Below the pieces are notes generated by a model, which worked only from the letters and a program-made list of their open reading frames with translations, made no database searches and was not told the DNA's origin. Below, piece by piece: positions 40,107-48,933 of a DNA stretch of 64,000 bases (position 1 is the first letter of the stretch; each line of letters starts with the position of its first letter). Position numbers and translations under genes: made by a program. The DNA is from Oxalobacteraceae sp. CFBP 8761 (GTDB lineage: Bacteria > Pseudomonadota > Gammaproteobacteria > Burkholderiales > Burkholderiaceae_D). Location of the stretch: positions 62,001 through 126,000 of the forward strand of contig JACYUE010000002.1 in NCBI GenBank assembly GCA_014841595.1. Reading direction: 5' to 3'.

Positions 40107-41918
40107 ATGTCCACCATCGTCGCAAAAGCGGCACTTGCCGCAGCCGGTCTGTCCCTCTCCTGCCTGGCGCTGGGCGCCGCTACCCTGGTCCAGGACGTGC
40201 GCGTCTTCGACGGCAAGGCCGTGCACGAACGGCGCTCGGTGCTGTTCGATGATGCGCGCGTCGTCGATGCGGATTTTCGCGGGCCGGCCCCGGCAGGGGC
40301 GCGCATCGTCAAAGGCGCCGGGCGCACGCTGCTGCCGGGCCTGATCGACGCCCATACCCACGCCTTCAGGCAATTCGACTTGCCGGTGCTGTTTGGCGTA
40401 ACGACCCAGATCGACATGTTTACCGCCGTGCCGGTCATGCAGGACGCCAAACGCAGCATGGCCGCAGGCAGGCATGCGGGGCAGGCCGACCTGTTCTCGG
40501 CCGGCACCCTGGCCACGGCGCCGGGCGGCCATGGCACCCAGTTCGGCGTGCCGATCCCGACCCTGAGCAGCCCGGGCGAGGCGCAGGCCTTTGTCGACGC
40601 CCGCATTGCCGAGGGCTCCGACTTCATCAAGATCGTGCTGGAAGCGGGCGGCCATGGCACAGGCAAGATGCACTCGCTCGACATCGCGACTGCCACCGCG
40701 CTGATCGAGGCGGCGCACCGGCGCGGCAAGCTGGCCGTTGTACACGTCAGCACCGAACATGACGCCCGCGCCGCGCTCGAGGCCGGCGCCGACGCGCTGG
40801 TCCATTTGTTCCTGGGCGCCGCGCCCGATCCAACGGCGGTCGACAGCCTGGCCAAACTGGCCAAACGCAAGAACGCCTTCGTGATCCCGACGTTCAGCGT
40901 CATGGAAAGCATGGCCGGCGTGCGCGTCGACGACTTGCTGGGCGATGCGGATCTGGCGGCGCTGGTCGAACGCGAGGGCGCGACGACCCTCAAGGCGCGC
41001 TACGGCCAGCAGGTGCAGCCCCAATTGCTGGCCATGCCGAAGGCGGTCACCGCGGCATTGGCCAGGGCGGGCGTGCCGATCCTGGCCGGCACCGATGCCG
41101 GCAATGCCGGCACGCTGTATGGCATCAGCATGCACCGCGAACTGGCCGCGCTGGTGGAGGCAGGTTTGACGCCGACCGCCGCGCTGGCCGCCGCCACCAG
41201 CGCACCGGCCGCCGCCTTCCGGCTGGGCCGGCGCGGCTGTATCGCCACGGGCTGCAAGGCTGACCTGCTGCTGGTCGAGGGCGACCCGACACGCGATATC
41301 ACGGCCACGCGCCGCATCGTCGAGGTGTGGAAGGACGGGCAGAGCGCGAATGCGTTGCGCGACGCCAGGCGTGAACGGGTCGCGCAAGAGCGCGGCGGAT
41401 CGACGCGCCAGAACTTGCCGGCCGATGGACGCATCAGCCAGTTCAGCGCGGCGAAACTGGCCAGCCCGTTCGGCAGCGGCTGGATGCCGTCGACCGACCA
41501 GTTCGCCGGCGGCAAGTCGACCGTCAAGCTCGACGTGCTGCCGGCGCTGCCCGACGGGCAGATACCGCTGGCGGTGCAGGCCAGCGTTGCCCCCGGCCTG
41601 CCGTATGCGTGGTCGAGCGTCGCGTTCATGCCCGGCGCGCAGCCGATGCAGCCGGCCGACCTGAGCGCGGCCCGGGTGTTACGTTTCAAGGTGCGCGGCG
41701 ACGGCAAGACCTACCAGGTGATGATCATGGGCGCGGCCAATAACCGGCCGAGCAGCGTGCCATTCGTCGCTGGCAAAGAGTGGGAGGACATCAGCGTGCC
41801 ACTGTCGGCCTTTGCCGGCATCGATCCGGCGGCGGTTGCCATGCTAGCATTCAGTGCCGGGCCACAGCCGGGCGAGTACCGCTTCGAGCTCGCCGACGTG
41901 CGCCTGCTGGCGCAATAA
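40107..41918 (+). CDS. Exported amidohydrolase with C-terminal CIA30-type domain
   Basis: 603 residues. A signal peptide (about 1-25) is followed by a metal-dependent amidohydrolase domain (about 26-425): HTH in GLIDAHTHAF, a carboxylatable Lys candidate in DFIKIVLEAG, His in VVHVSTEHD, and the Asp in LAGTDAGN, then TSAPAAAFRL and GCKADLLLVEGDP. The C-terminal part (about 445-603) is a beta-sandwich matching the CIA30/NDUFAF1 family (QFSAAKLASPFGSGW, FKVRGDGKTYQVMIM, WEDISVPLSAF, FELADVRL). The gene starts an operon with a sensor kinase (16 bases on) and regulator. Substrate unknown. Confidence 0.88.
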   Translation: MSTIVAKAALAAAGLSLSCLALGAATLVQDVRVFDGKAVHERRSVLFDDARVVDADFRGPAPAGARIVKGAGRTLLPGLIDAHTHAFRQFDLPVLFGVTTQIDMFTAVPVMQDAKRSMAAGRHAGQADLFSAGTLATAPGGHGTQFGVPIPTLSSPGEAQAFVDARIAEGSDFIKIVLEAGGHGTGKMHSLDIATATALIEAAHRRGKLAVVHVSTEHDARAALEAGADALVHLFLGAAPDPTAVDSLAKLAKRKNAFVIPTFSVMESMAGVRVDDLLGDADLAALVEREGATTLKARYGQQVQPQLLAMPKAVTAALARAGVPILAGTDAGNAGTLYGISMHRELAALVEAGLTPTAALAAATSAPAAAFRLGRRGCIATGCKADLLLVEGDPTRDITATRRIVEVWKDGQSANALRDARRERVAQERGGSTRQNLPADGRISQFSAAKLASPFGSGWMPSTDQFAGGKSTVKLDVLPALPDGQIPLAVQASVAPGLPYAWSSVAFMPGAQPMQPADLSAARVLRFKVRGDGKTYQVMIMGAANNRPSSVPFVAGKEWEDISVPLSAFAGIDPAAVAMLAFSAGPQPGEYRFELADVRLLAQ

Positions 41919-41934
41919 CCATCACGGAGTCACG

Positions 41935-43056
41935 ATGACAACGACCTTCAGGCAGGTACTGGCGCGACCGTGGATGCCGGCCGACTACGGCGCATTGCAA
42001 TACACGTGGCTGCTGTCACTGGGCTACCTGTTCTGGAAGTTTTATTACGTGAGGCCCGGCGTGGCCGAGGCGGTGCTGCTGGCGCTGACGATCGTCCTGT
42101 TCGTGCCGCTGTACTGCGCCAGCTTCTGGCCGCGCGGCTGGCGCGTCGGCGCCTGCGTGGCAGCCACCTGCCTGATCGGCGCAGCCTGGGCGCCGTGGAA
42201 TCCGGGCGCTGCCTGCTTCTTCATCTTTGCCTGTGCCATGTGCGCCCGCATCCCCGGCACGGCCCGCGCCGTGGGCGCGATGCTGGCCGTGATCGCCAGT
42301 GGCGCGGTGGTTGCCCTGCTGATCCCGCAGATGCAGATGGTGTTCCTGCTGCCGATCCTGATGGCCGGCATGCCGGTCGGCCTGTCGTGCATCATGGATG
42401 CACGGCTGCGCACGTCGCGCACGCTCCTGATGCGCAAGCAGGAAGAGGTCGAGCACATGGCGCGCATCGCCGAGCGCGAACGCATCTCGCGCGACCTGCA
42501 CGACCTGCTGGGCCACTCGCTGTCGATGATCGCGCTGAAGGCCGAACTGGCGCGCAAGCTGGCGCGGCGCGACCTGGCTGCCTGCGAGCGCGAAATCGCC
42601 GACATCGAAACCAATGCGCGCGGTGCGCTGGCCGAGGTGCGCGCCGCCGTGACGGGGTTTCGCCACAGTGGCCTGGTGCAGGCGCTGGCCAGCGCCCGCG
42701 CCAGCCTGCTTGCCGCCGACGTACTCCTCGACGAGCGCATCGAGCGCATCGACCTGGCGCCGGCGGCCGAACACGTGGTAGCGCTGGCCGTGCGCGAGGC
42801 GGTGACGAATATCGTGCGCCATGCCGGCGCGTCGCGCTGCACGCTGAGCCTGGTGCAAGAGCAGCAGGATGGCCAGACGCATGCCGTGCTGCGCGTGCTC
42901 GACGACGGCAAGCTGCGCAGCACGGATGGCCTGCAGCCGGGCAACGGCCTGGCCGGCATGCGCGAGCGCGTCGCGGCCCTGGGCGGGCGCTTGTCGCTGC
43001 AGGCCGGCGCCGGTCTGGCGCTCGAACTGCACGTGCCGGCGGGAGCATCGGCATGA
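41935..43056 (+). CDS. Sensor histidine kinase, DesK/NarL-type
   Basis: 373 residues. Four to five hydrophobic segments in the first 150 residues, with almost no extracytoplasmic domain, suggest sensing within the membrane as in DesK. A coiled segment (about 160-178) leads to the HisKA_3 motif with the phospho-histidine in ERISRDLHDLLGHSLS, then a short HATPase (AVREAVTNIVRHAGA, GNGLAGMRERV). GGAG precedes the ATG; the upstream frame is a shadow of the amidohydrolase. ATGA overlap with the regulator gene. Confidence 0.92.
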   Translation: MTTTFRQVLARPWMPADYGALQYTWLLSLGYLFWKFYYVRPGVAEAVLLALTIVLFVPLYCASFWPRGWRVGACVAATCLIGAAWAPWNPGAACFFIFACAMCARIPGTARAVGAMLAVIASGAVVALLIPQMQMVFLLPILMAGMPVGLSCIMDARLRTSRTLLMRKQEEVEHMARIAERERISRDLHDLLGHSLSMIALKAELARKLARRDLAACEREIADIETNARGALAEVRAAVTGFRHSGLVQALASARASLLAADVLLDERIERIDLAPAAEHVVALAVREAVTNIVRHAGASRCTLSLVQEQQDGQTHAVLRVLDDGKLRSTDGLQPGNGLAGMRERVAALGGRLSLQAGAGLALELHVPAGASA

Positions 43057-43658
43057 TCCGCATCCTGATCGCCGAAGACCAGACTCTGGTGCTGGGCGCG
43101 CTCAGCGCGCTGCTGCGGCTCGAACCGGATTTCGACGTCGTGGGCGGCGCTGCAGACGGGCGCGCGGCGCTGGCGCTGTGCGAGCGGCTGGTGCCGGACA
43201 TCGTGCTGACCGATATCGAGATGCCGCACATGACGGGCCTCGAACTGGCGCAGGGCCTGGCTCAGCGCAAGCTGGCCTGCCGCGTCGTGGTCGTGACCAC
43301 GTTTGCGCGCAGCGGCTACCTGCGCCGCGCGATGGAAGCTGGCGTGCGCGGCTATCTGCTGAAAGACGCGCCGGTCGATGCGCTGGCCGCGGCGATCCGC
43401 GTCGTGCACGGCGGTGGCCGCGCAATCGCGCCCGAACTGGCATTGGAGAGCTGGAACAGCGGCAGCGATCCGCTGACTGAGCGCGAGCGGCAGGTGCTGC
43501 GGCTGGCAGGCGAAGGGCGCAGCAGCGGCGAGATCGCGCGCCAGGTGCACCTGTCGGAAGGCACGGTGCGCAACTACCTGTCCGAGGCGATCAGCAAGCT
43601 GGGGGCCGGGAACCGCGTCGAAGCCTACCGGTTGGCGCGCGATGCCGGCTGGTTGTAG
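43053..43658 (+). CDS. LuxR/NarL-family response regulator
   Basis: 201 residues. Receiver domain (1-about 120) with acidic pair in IAEDQ, phospho-acceptor Asp in IVLTDIEMPHMTG, Thr in VVTTFAR and Lys in YLLKDAP; the C-terminal LuxR helix-turn-helix (about 138-201) shows LTERERQVLRLAGEG and VHLSEGTVRNYLSEAISKLG. DesR-type. It is coupled to the kinase and ends 34 bases inside the convergent membrane-protein gene. Confidence 0.94.
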   Translation: MIRILIAEDQTLVLGALSALLRLEPDFDVVGGAADGRAALALCERLVPDIVLTDIEMPHMTGLELAQGLAQRKLACRVVVVTTFARSGYLRRAMEAGVRGYLLKDAPVDALAAAIRVVHGGGRAIAPELALESWNSGSDPLTERERQVLRLAGEGRSSGEIARQVHLSEGTVRNYLSEAISKLGAGNRVEAYRLARDAGWL

Positions 43659-44149
43659 TCGTCGGGATTGCGGCGGGGCCGGCTCAACTGGTTCCAGGCG
43701 ACCGTTTTATTAGCGCGCCGGGGTGGCGCTGGTGGTTGTGGCACATGCATCAGCGGATAGATGAAACTGCAATAGAGCAGGACCGTGTGCACCAGGAAGA
43801 ACGTGCACAGGTAGACCATCAGCATATTGCTGCCATGCCAGATGACGATGCCGCTGGCGCCGAACGGCACCATCAGCAGCAGCGCCGCGAACGAGCGCAG
43901 CATGGCGTCGCGCCCCATGCGATGGCCCGCCATCGCCACCAGGAAGAACCCGCCCGAACCCAGCGCCACGCCCACCAGCACGATGTACGGCTCGAGCCAG
44001 TCCGGGATGCCATGCGCCGTCGAGGCCAGCAGCGCAGCCGGCAGCAGGATGGCGAACACGCCGGCGGCCATGCTCAGAAGCCGCAGCACGCGCATTTCGC
44101 GCCCGCGAAAAACGGGGCGTGCGGTACGCGTGATCGGAGTGGATTTCAT
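43625..44149 (-). CDS. Four-helix membrane protein, paralogue B
   Basis: 174 residues, four hydrophobic helices and a basic, Pro-rich C-terminal tail of about 35 residues. It resembles membrane protein A (39403-39858) in LRLL..AAG, MAGH..R...LR..AALLL.VP and YPL. The start at 44149 keeps an N-terminus of the same length as A; ATG 44095 is an alternative. Its last 34 bases overlap the end of the response regulator gene on the other strand. Confidence 0.68.
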   Translation of the reverse strand: MKSTPITRTARPVFRGREMRVLRLLSMAAGVFAILLPAALLASTAHGIPDWLEPYIVLVGVALGSGGFFLVAMAGHRMGRDAMLRSFAALLLMVPFGASGIVIWHGSNMLMVYLCTFFLVHTVLLYCSFIYPLMHVPQPPAPPRRANKTVAWNQLSRPRRNPDDYNQPASRANR

Positions 44150-44210
44150 GGGGGGGATGATCGGGATGGGGCCGGATGTAACGTCCGGGCGCACGGCGCG
44201 GTTGACATGG

Positions 44211-44552
44211 TCAGTGCCCGACGCTTTTTGAGAACAGGTTAATGACCAGCACGCCGGCGATGATCAACGCCAGCCCGGAAATCGCCGCCAGATCCAGGCT
44301 TTGCTTGAAATACAACCAGCTGACGATCGAAATGAGCACGATGCCCACGCCCGACCAGATCGCGTAGGCGATGCCGGTTGGCAGCACGCGCAGGCTGAAG
44401 GTGAGCAGGTAGAACGACAGGGCATAGCAGCCGACGGTGATCAGGCTGGGCAGGGGACGGGTAAAGCTGTCGGACGCTTTGAGGGCCGTGGTGCCGATCA
44501 CTTCGGCAACGATGGCAAATCCGAGATAAAGGTAAGCGAGGTTCAGGGTCAT
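44211..44552 (-). CDS. Small multidrug resistance (SMR) exporter
   Basis: 113 residues, four helices. The essential glutamate is Glu17 in AIVAEVIGTT (equivalent to Glu14 of EmrE). Further marks are GCYALSFYLLTFSLRVLPTGIAYAIWSGVGIVLI, typical of EmrE-like proton antiporters. It would export cationic drugs or quaternary ammonium compounds. It starts just after the terminator of the DUF2147 gene. Confidence 0.93.
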   Translation of the reverse strand: MTLNLAYLYLGFAIVAEVIGTTALKASDSFTRPLPSLITVGCYALSFYLLTFSLRVLPTGIAYAIWSGVGIVLISIVSWLYFKQSLDLAAISGLALIIAGVLVINLFSKSVGH

Positions 44553-44554
44553 GG

Positions 44555-44583
44555 AAAATGAAAACGGCCCGTTGCCGGGCCGT
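44555..44583 (-). terminator. Terminator after the DUF2147 gene
   Basis: On the minus strand ACGGCCCG-GCAA-CGGGCCGT is a perfect eight-pair stem followed by TTTCATTTT. It sits between the DUF2147 stop and the SMR start. Confidence 0.82.
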
Positions 44584-44591
44584 GGTAACGA

Positions 44592-45044
44592 TTACTGCTC
44601 GCGCTGCCAGGTCTGGGTGCGTCCGAACATCGGCGCGCCGATATAACCGCGCACTTCGAGCTTGTTGCCGTTGTCGGCCAGCGTGGCCTTGCTCTTGTAG
44701 GTCTTGCCGGCGGCCGGGTCGAGGATTTCGCCGCCGGTGTAGTCGCCGCCGTCTTTTTTCAGGCCCGACAGGATGGTCATGCCGATGATCGGCTGGTCCT
44801 TGCGCGCGTCGCTGCATTTGCCGCACAGCGGGTTCTGCTCTTCGGATGGCGCGCGGTACAGTTTTTCGATCTTGCCGGTCAGGATGCCGCCTTCTTCGGT
44901 GATCCGCACCAGCGCCTTCGGCTTGCCGGTCTTGTCATCGATGGTCTTCCAGGTGCCGACAGGCGAGGTGGCCTGTGCCCATGCGGCGGCGGGCAGGGTG
45001 AGCATGGCGGCGGCAATCAGGCTTGCTTGGATCAGGTGGCGCAT
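44592..45044 (-). CDS. DUF2147 exported protein
   Basis: 150 residues with a signal peptide (1-23, ending AAAWAQ). The mature domain has the DUF2147 plan: SPVGTWKTIDDKTGKPKALVRI, a Cys pair in NPLCGKCSDAR, GGDYTGGEILDPAAGKTYKS and LEVRGYIGAPMFGRTQTW at the end. Function unknown; a lipocalin-like small barrel is likely. GGAG is 9 bases before the ATG; the upstream frame to 45146 was not used. Confidence 0.87.
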   Translation of the reverse strand: MRHLIQASLIAAAMLTLPAAAWAQATSPVGTWKTIDDKTGKPKALVRITEEGGILTGKIEKLYRAPSEEQNPLCGKCSDARKDQPIIGMTILSGLKKDGGDYTGGEILDPAAGKTYKSKATLADNGNKLEVRGYIGAPMFGRTQTWQREQ

Positions 45045-45150
45045 GGTGGTGTCTCCAGTGTTGTTGTAGGTACGGCGCCAGTGTAGCCTACCGCTTCGCC
45101 CGTGTGACAGGTTGACGCCCGAGGATGTCTTCCAATCGCGCAGCACGGGC

Positions 45151-45345
45151 CTATGGCGCGTTGCGCACGTCTTCCGGGGTGACCTGGTGGCGCCGCTCGG
45201 CCGGGCGGGTCAGCACGCGCAGGCTCACTTCGAGCGGCACGCCCAGCGTGGCCAGTTCGCGCGCTGCAGGGCGGGCCTCGATCGACACGTCGTGCAGCAC
45301 GGCGTCGATGAGGAGGGCGGTCTTGTAATCGCTTCGTCGGTCCAT
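45151..45345 (-). CDS. Small hypothetical protein
   Basis: 64 residues, charged and soluble (MDRRSDYKTALLIDAVLHDVSIEARPAARELATLGVPLEV...). Amino-acid make-up is protein-like, but the ribosome site is weak and no family is recognised. It lies upstream of the DUF2147 gene in the same direction. It could still be a chance frame in GC-rich DNA. Confidence 0.45.
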   Translation of the reverse strand: MDRRSDYKTALLIDAVLHDVSIEARPAARELATLGVPLEVSLRVLTRPAERRHQVTPEDVRNAP

Positions 45346-45577
45346 GGTGGGATCGTATCATGTCCACCACGCTTTAGATCGCCAGCAATTGGTGCACCGA
45401 CCGGGCGCGCCTGCACCAGCAGCGCTCATTTCCTGCCCATCCTGAGTCAGCCCGGCCGACGGCGCCACAGGGCCGAAAAAATGATGTGAATTCCTTACGG
45501 AATCATGTAACTTGTGCGACGTCACGGCGGCCACATGCCGCTCTTCCGGAACCCCTCAACGCAGGAGTCGCACCACC

Positions 45578-47059
45578 ATGCTCGACCTGGTCAACGCAGT
45601 CAACGGTATCATCTGGAGCCCCATCATGATCGCCCTGTGCCTCGGGGCGGGCTTGTATTTCTCGATTCGCGGCCGCTTCCTGCAGGTGCGGCATATTCGC
45701 GAGATGCTGCGCCTGATGCGTGAAGGGAAGAGCTCGGAGCAGGGCGTGTCGTCGTTCCAGGCGCTGGCCATGACGCTGGCCGGCCGGGTCGGTACCGGCA
45801 ATATCGCTGGTGTGGCCACCGCCATCACGTTCGGCGGCCCGGGCGCCGTGTTCTGGATGTGGGCCGTCGCCTTCCTGGGCGCCAGCTCGGCCTTCGTCGA
45901 ATCGACGCTGGGCCAGGTCTACAAGGAGCAGATCGGCAACCAGTACCGCGGCGGCCCGGCGTTCTACATCGAAAAAGGACTTGGGATGAAGCGCTACGCG
46001 TGGACCTTCGCCATCGCCACGCTGTTCGCCACGGGCCTGCTGCTGCCGGGCGTGCAGGCCAACTCGATCGCCGAAGGTCTCAAGACCGCCGCCGGCATCG
46101 ATCCGCTCTACACCGGCATCGGCCTGGCCGTGGTGCTCGCTGCGATCATCTTCGGCGGCGTCAAGCGCATCGCCCATTTCGCCGAGATCGTGGTGCCGTT
46201 CATGGCGGCCGCCTACATCCTTGTGGCCGTCGTGGTGGTGGCCATGAACATCGAAGCACTGCCAGGGGTGCTGCGCCTGATTGTCAGCTCGGCCTTCGGC
46301 CTGGACGCTGGCTTCGGCGCCATGCTCGGCATGGCGATCCAGTGGGGCGTCAAGCGCGGCATCTATTCGAACGAAGCCGGGCAGGGCACCGGCCCGCACG
46401 CGTCGTCGGCGGCCGAAGTGAGCCACCCGGCCAAGCAGGGCCTGGTGCAGGGCTTCTCGGTGTACATCGACACGCTGTTTGTGTGCTCGGCGACCGCCTT
46501 CATGCTGCTGGTGACAGGCCAGTACAACGTCGAAAATACTGACGGCACGGCGCGCTTCATCGGCGTGCAGGGCGTGGCGTCGGGCCCCGGTTACGTGCAG
46601 ACGGCGCTCGAGAACGTGCTGCCGGGCTTCGGCGCACTGTTCGTCGCGATCGCGCTGCTGTTCTTCGCGTTCACGACCATCGTCGCCTACTACTACATCG
46701 CTGAGACCAATATCGCCTACATGGACCGCCATAACCGCCATCCGTGGCTGGGCGTGCTCCTCAAGCTGTGCATCGTCTCCGCGACGATCTACGGCGCGGT
46801 CAAGACCGCCGACGTGGCCTGGGGCCTGGGCGACATCGGTGTCGGCCTGATGGCCTGGCTGAACATCGTCGCGATCTTCTTGCTGCGCAAGGACGCCTTC
46901 AAGTGCCTGCGCGATTACGAGGCGCAGAAGAAGGCCGGCAAGGAACCCGAGTTCGATCCGGTCGCGCTGGGGATCAAGAATGCGCATTACTGGGAGGGGC
47001 GTGCTGCTGCGCTGAAGGTGCAAGGCGACGGTGCGCGCGACGCGGCGGCAGTCAAATAG
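45578..47059 (+). CDS. AgcS/AlsT-family sodium:alanine symporter
   Basis: 493 residues, about 11 hydrophobic helices. Family marks are FQALAMTLAGRVGTGNIAGVATAI near the N-terminus, GGPGAVFWMW, the NQYRGGPAFYIEKGLG loop, and SNEAGQGTGPHASSAAEVSHPAKQGLVQ. It imports alanine or glycine with Na+. The start at 45578 has AGGAG upstream; the frame continues to 45512 without protein-like sequence. A GC-rich nine-pair hairpin at 47071-47093 follows its stop, without a T-run. Confidence 0.92.
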   Translation: MLDLVNAVNGIIWSPIMIALCLGAGLYFSIRGRFLQVRHIREMLRLMREGKSSEQGVSSFQALAMTLAGRVGTGNIAGVATAITFGGPGAVFWMWAVAFLGASSAFVESTLGQVYKEQIGNQYRGGPAFYIEKGLGMKRYAWTFAIATLFATGLLLPGVQANSIAEGLKTAAGIDPLYTGIGLAVVLAAIIFGGVKRIAHFAEIVVPFMAAAYILVAVVVVAMNIEALPGVLRLIVSSAFGLDAGFGAMLGMAIQWGVKRGIYSNEAGQGTGPHASSAAEVSHPAKQGLVQGFSVYIDTLFVCSATAFMLLVTGQYNVENTDGTARFIGVQGVASGPGYVQTALENVLPGFGALFVAIALLFFAFTTIVAYYYIAETNIAYMDRHNRHPWLGVLLKLCIVSATIYGAVKTADVAWGLGDIGVGLMAWLNIVAIFLLRKDAFKCLRDYEAQKKAGKEPEFDPVALGIKNAHYWEGRAAALKVQGDGARDAAAVK

Positions 47060-47175
47060 CGTCGCGTGATGCTCCGGCCATCCAGGCCGGGGCGTCCGCC
47101 GGATCGTCCTCCACCCGCGCCAACGCCCGAACGTCCGAATTGGCCGCAGTGCACTTTTATCGAATCGACGCGTTC

Positions 47176-48249
47176 ATGCGCCCGCTGATCGGCATCATCC
47201 TTCTGGGAGCTCTCGCTACCATGGCAATCTCCCCTCCGGTCTCGGCGACCACCACGACCACGCCGCAGTCGCCCCAATATCACGACGGCAAATACCGCAA
47301 TCCGGTCGCCATGCACAAGCTCGGTCCTGGCGAGATCGCCAAGCTGTGGTGGGCCTTCGTGTTCCACAAGCCGGCCGGGACCACGCCACAGCAGGCGGTG
47401 CCGGTGCAGCCGCTGACCCGGGCAGCCCTGCTGGCCGCGCCCGACAACACGCTGTACCGCCTCGGCCACTCGACGATGCTGATCAAGCTTGCCGGCGAGT
47501 TCTACCTGACCGACCCGGTGTTCTCGAAGCGCGCATCGCCCGTGCAGTGGTTCGGCCCGGCGCGCTTTCATGCGCCGCCCATCTCGATCGACGACCTGCC
47601 GCCCATCAAGGCGATCATCCTGTCGCACGACCATTACGATCATCTCGACTACGCGGCGATCATGGCGCTGGCGGCAAAGACAGCCGTGTTTATCACGCCG
47701 CTGGGCGTGGGTGACCGGCTGGTCGACTGGGGCATCGACCGCGCCAAGGTGCGCCAGTTCGACTGGTGGCAGGGCGCCGAGATCGACGGCGTGCAGTTCG
47801 TCGCGACGCCGGCCCAGCACTTTTCGGGCCGCGGGCCGCGCGACGGCAACTCGACGCTGTGGGCATCATGGGTGATCCGGCACGAGAACCTGCGCCTGTT
47901 CTTCAGCGGCGACACCGGTTATTTCAAGGGCTTCAAGGAGATCGGCGCCAAATTCGGGCCATTCGACATGGCGCTGATCGAAACCGGCGCCTACGACAAG
48001 CTCTGGCCGGACATCCACATGCAGCCGGAAGAAACCCTGCAAGCGTTCGTGGACCTGAACGCAGCCTGGTTGCTCCCGATGCATAACGGGACGTTCGACC
48101 TGGCGCTGCACCGCTGGCAGGAGCCGCTCGACCGGATCGAGGCGCTGGCCAACGAGCGCGGGATCAAGCTGACGACGCCGCAGATGGGCGAAGCGCTGAA
48201 CCTGAATGCACCGCAGGCCGGCGGGCGCTGGTGGCATGGCCTCAAATGA
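47176..48249 (+). CDS. Exported MBL-fold metallo-hydrolase, UlaG/NAPE-PLD-like
   Basis: 357 residues with a signal peptide (about 1-24). Metal ligands are in SHDHYDH (151-156), further His in TPAQHFSGRG, Asp in FSGDTGY and His in PMHNGTFDL. The long N-terminal segment before the MBL core (LRYLGHST-like YRLGHSTMLIK) fits the NAPE-PLD/UlaG group. The ATG at 47176 was chosen because the frame upstream is a shadow of the symporter; ribosome site weak. Substrate unknown. Confidence 0.88.
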   Translation: MRPLIGIILLGALATMAISPPVSATTTTTPQSPQYHDGKYRNPVAMHKLGPGEIAKLWWAFVFHKPAGTTPQQAVPVQPLTRAALLAAPDNTLYRLGHSTMLIKLAGEFYLTDPVFSKRASPVQWFGPARFHAPPISIDDLPPIKAIILSHDHYDHLDYAAIMALAAKTAVFITPLGVGDRLVDWGIDRAKVRQFDWWQGAEIDGVQFVATPAQHFSGRGPRDGNSTLWASWVIRHENLRLFFSGDTGYFKGFKEIGAKFGPFDMALIETGAYDKLWPDIHMQPEETLQAFVDLNAAWLLPMHNGTFDLALHRWQEPLDRIEALANERGIKLTTPQMGEALNLNAPQAGGRWWHGLK

Positions 48250-48933
48250 TCACGCGCCGCAGTGCGCCAGTGTTGTATCGAACCAGCCCTGCGCCTTGCA
48301 GGTGCCATGTACCAGCGCACGCACCCGTGCCACGCGCGTGGCATGTGCGGCTGGCTGCCTGACAGGATGGTACGCGTTGGGTGCCTTGATCATGGCAACC
48401 AGGCCAATGAATTCTTCTTCGCTGGTCTGTTCCAGCGACTTGCCGAGATAATTCCGGGACGCCGCTGACAAGCCCATGATCTGCCTGCCGTTATGCGTTC
48501 CCAAATAGACATGGGTGGTGTACAGCGCCAGTTGTCGCGCCTTGGATAGCCTGGCGTCGAGCACCACGGCCATCGCATCACGGCCCAGATCGATCCGTTT
48601 GCAGCACGCGAAGACGCTGCGGTACAGCGCCTGCAACGCGCCGCCGGCCCCGCCCAGATCCGCCCCTTCCAGGTAGACGTCGCGCGCCACCGCGCCCGAG
48701 ATCGTCGCAAAGCCCTGGCCGCTGGTCAGGCTCACGCCGTGGTGTACGAAGAAGGCAGGATCTTCGACGCGCAGCAGGATCTGCGTCTGCCGCGCGGACA
48801 GGGGCGCGTCAGCGATTGCAGGCATGTGCGCAGTGACAGTGTCAAAGGTAGCCCAGGCCCAGATGACGACAAGGAGCAGATAGCCCGCCACCATCGCGGG
48901 CAGGATCGACAGCCAACGGGTTCGTCGTCGCAT
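48250..48933 (-). CDS. GT51-like transglycosylase domain protein, divergent
   Basis: 227 residues with an N-terminal membrane anchor (about 8-28). A GT51-type core is visible: RVEDPAFFVHHGVSL (motif 1 with the first catalytic Glu) and LSKARQLALYTTHVYLG..NGRQIMGLSAASRNYLGKS (motif 3-4), SEEEFIGLVAMIKAPNAYHPVRQP. The GGSTITQQ-like motif is replaced by GFATISGAV and the second catalytic Glu position is Ala, so glycan polymerase activity is doubtful. Its start shares a base with the stop of the acyltransferase gene (TGATG). Confidence 0.75.
   Translation of the reverse strand: MRRRTRWLSILPAMVAGYLLLVVIWAWATFDTVTAHMPAIADAPLSARQTQILLRVEDPAFFVHHGVSLTSGQGFATISGAVARDVYLEGADLGGAGGALQALYRSVFACCKRIDLGRDAMAVVLDARLSKARQLALYTTHVYLGTHNGRQIMGLSAASRNYLGKSLEQTSEEEFIGLVAMIKAPNAYHPVRQPAAHATRVARVRALVHGTCKAQGWFDTTLAHCGA

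Noticed and set aside
41970..43052. Fusion of a long upstream region with the response regulator
   Set aside because: The upstream part of that frame is a shadow of the kinase. The regulator starts at 43053 with an ATGA overlap.
47071..47093. Rho-independent terminator after the AgcS gene
   Set aside because: The nine-pair GC stem is real but has no T-run on the plus strand, so it was not listed as a terminator.
46744..47175. Long N-terminal extension of the MBL-fold hydrolase
   Set aside because: The frame is open, but it reads as a shadow of the symporter gene. The signal peptide at 47176 gives a natural start.
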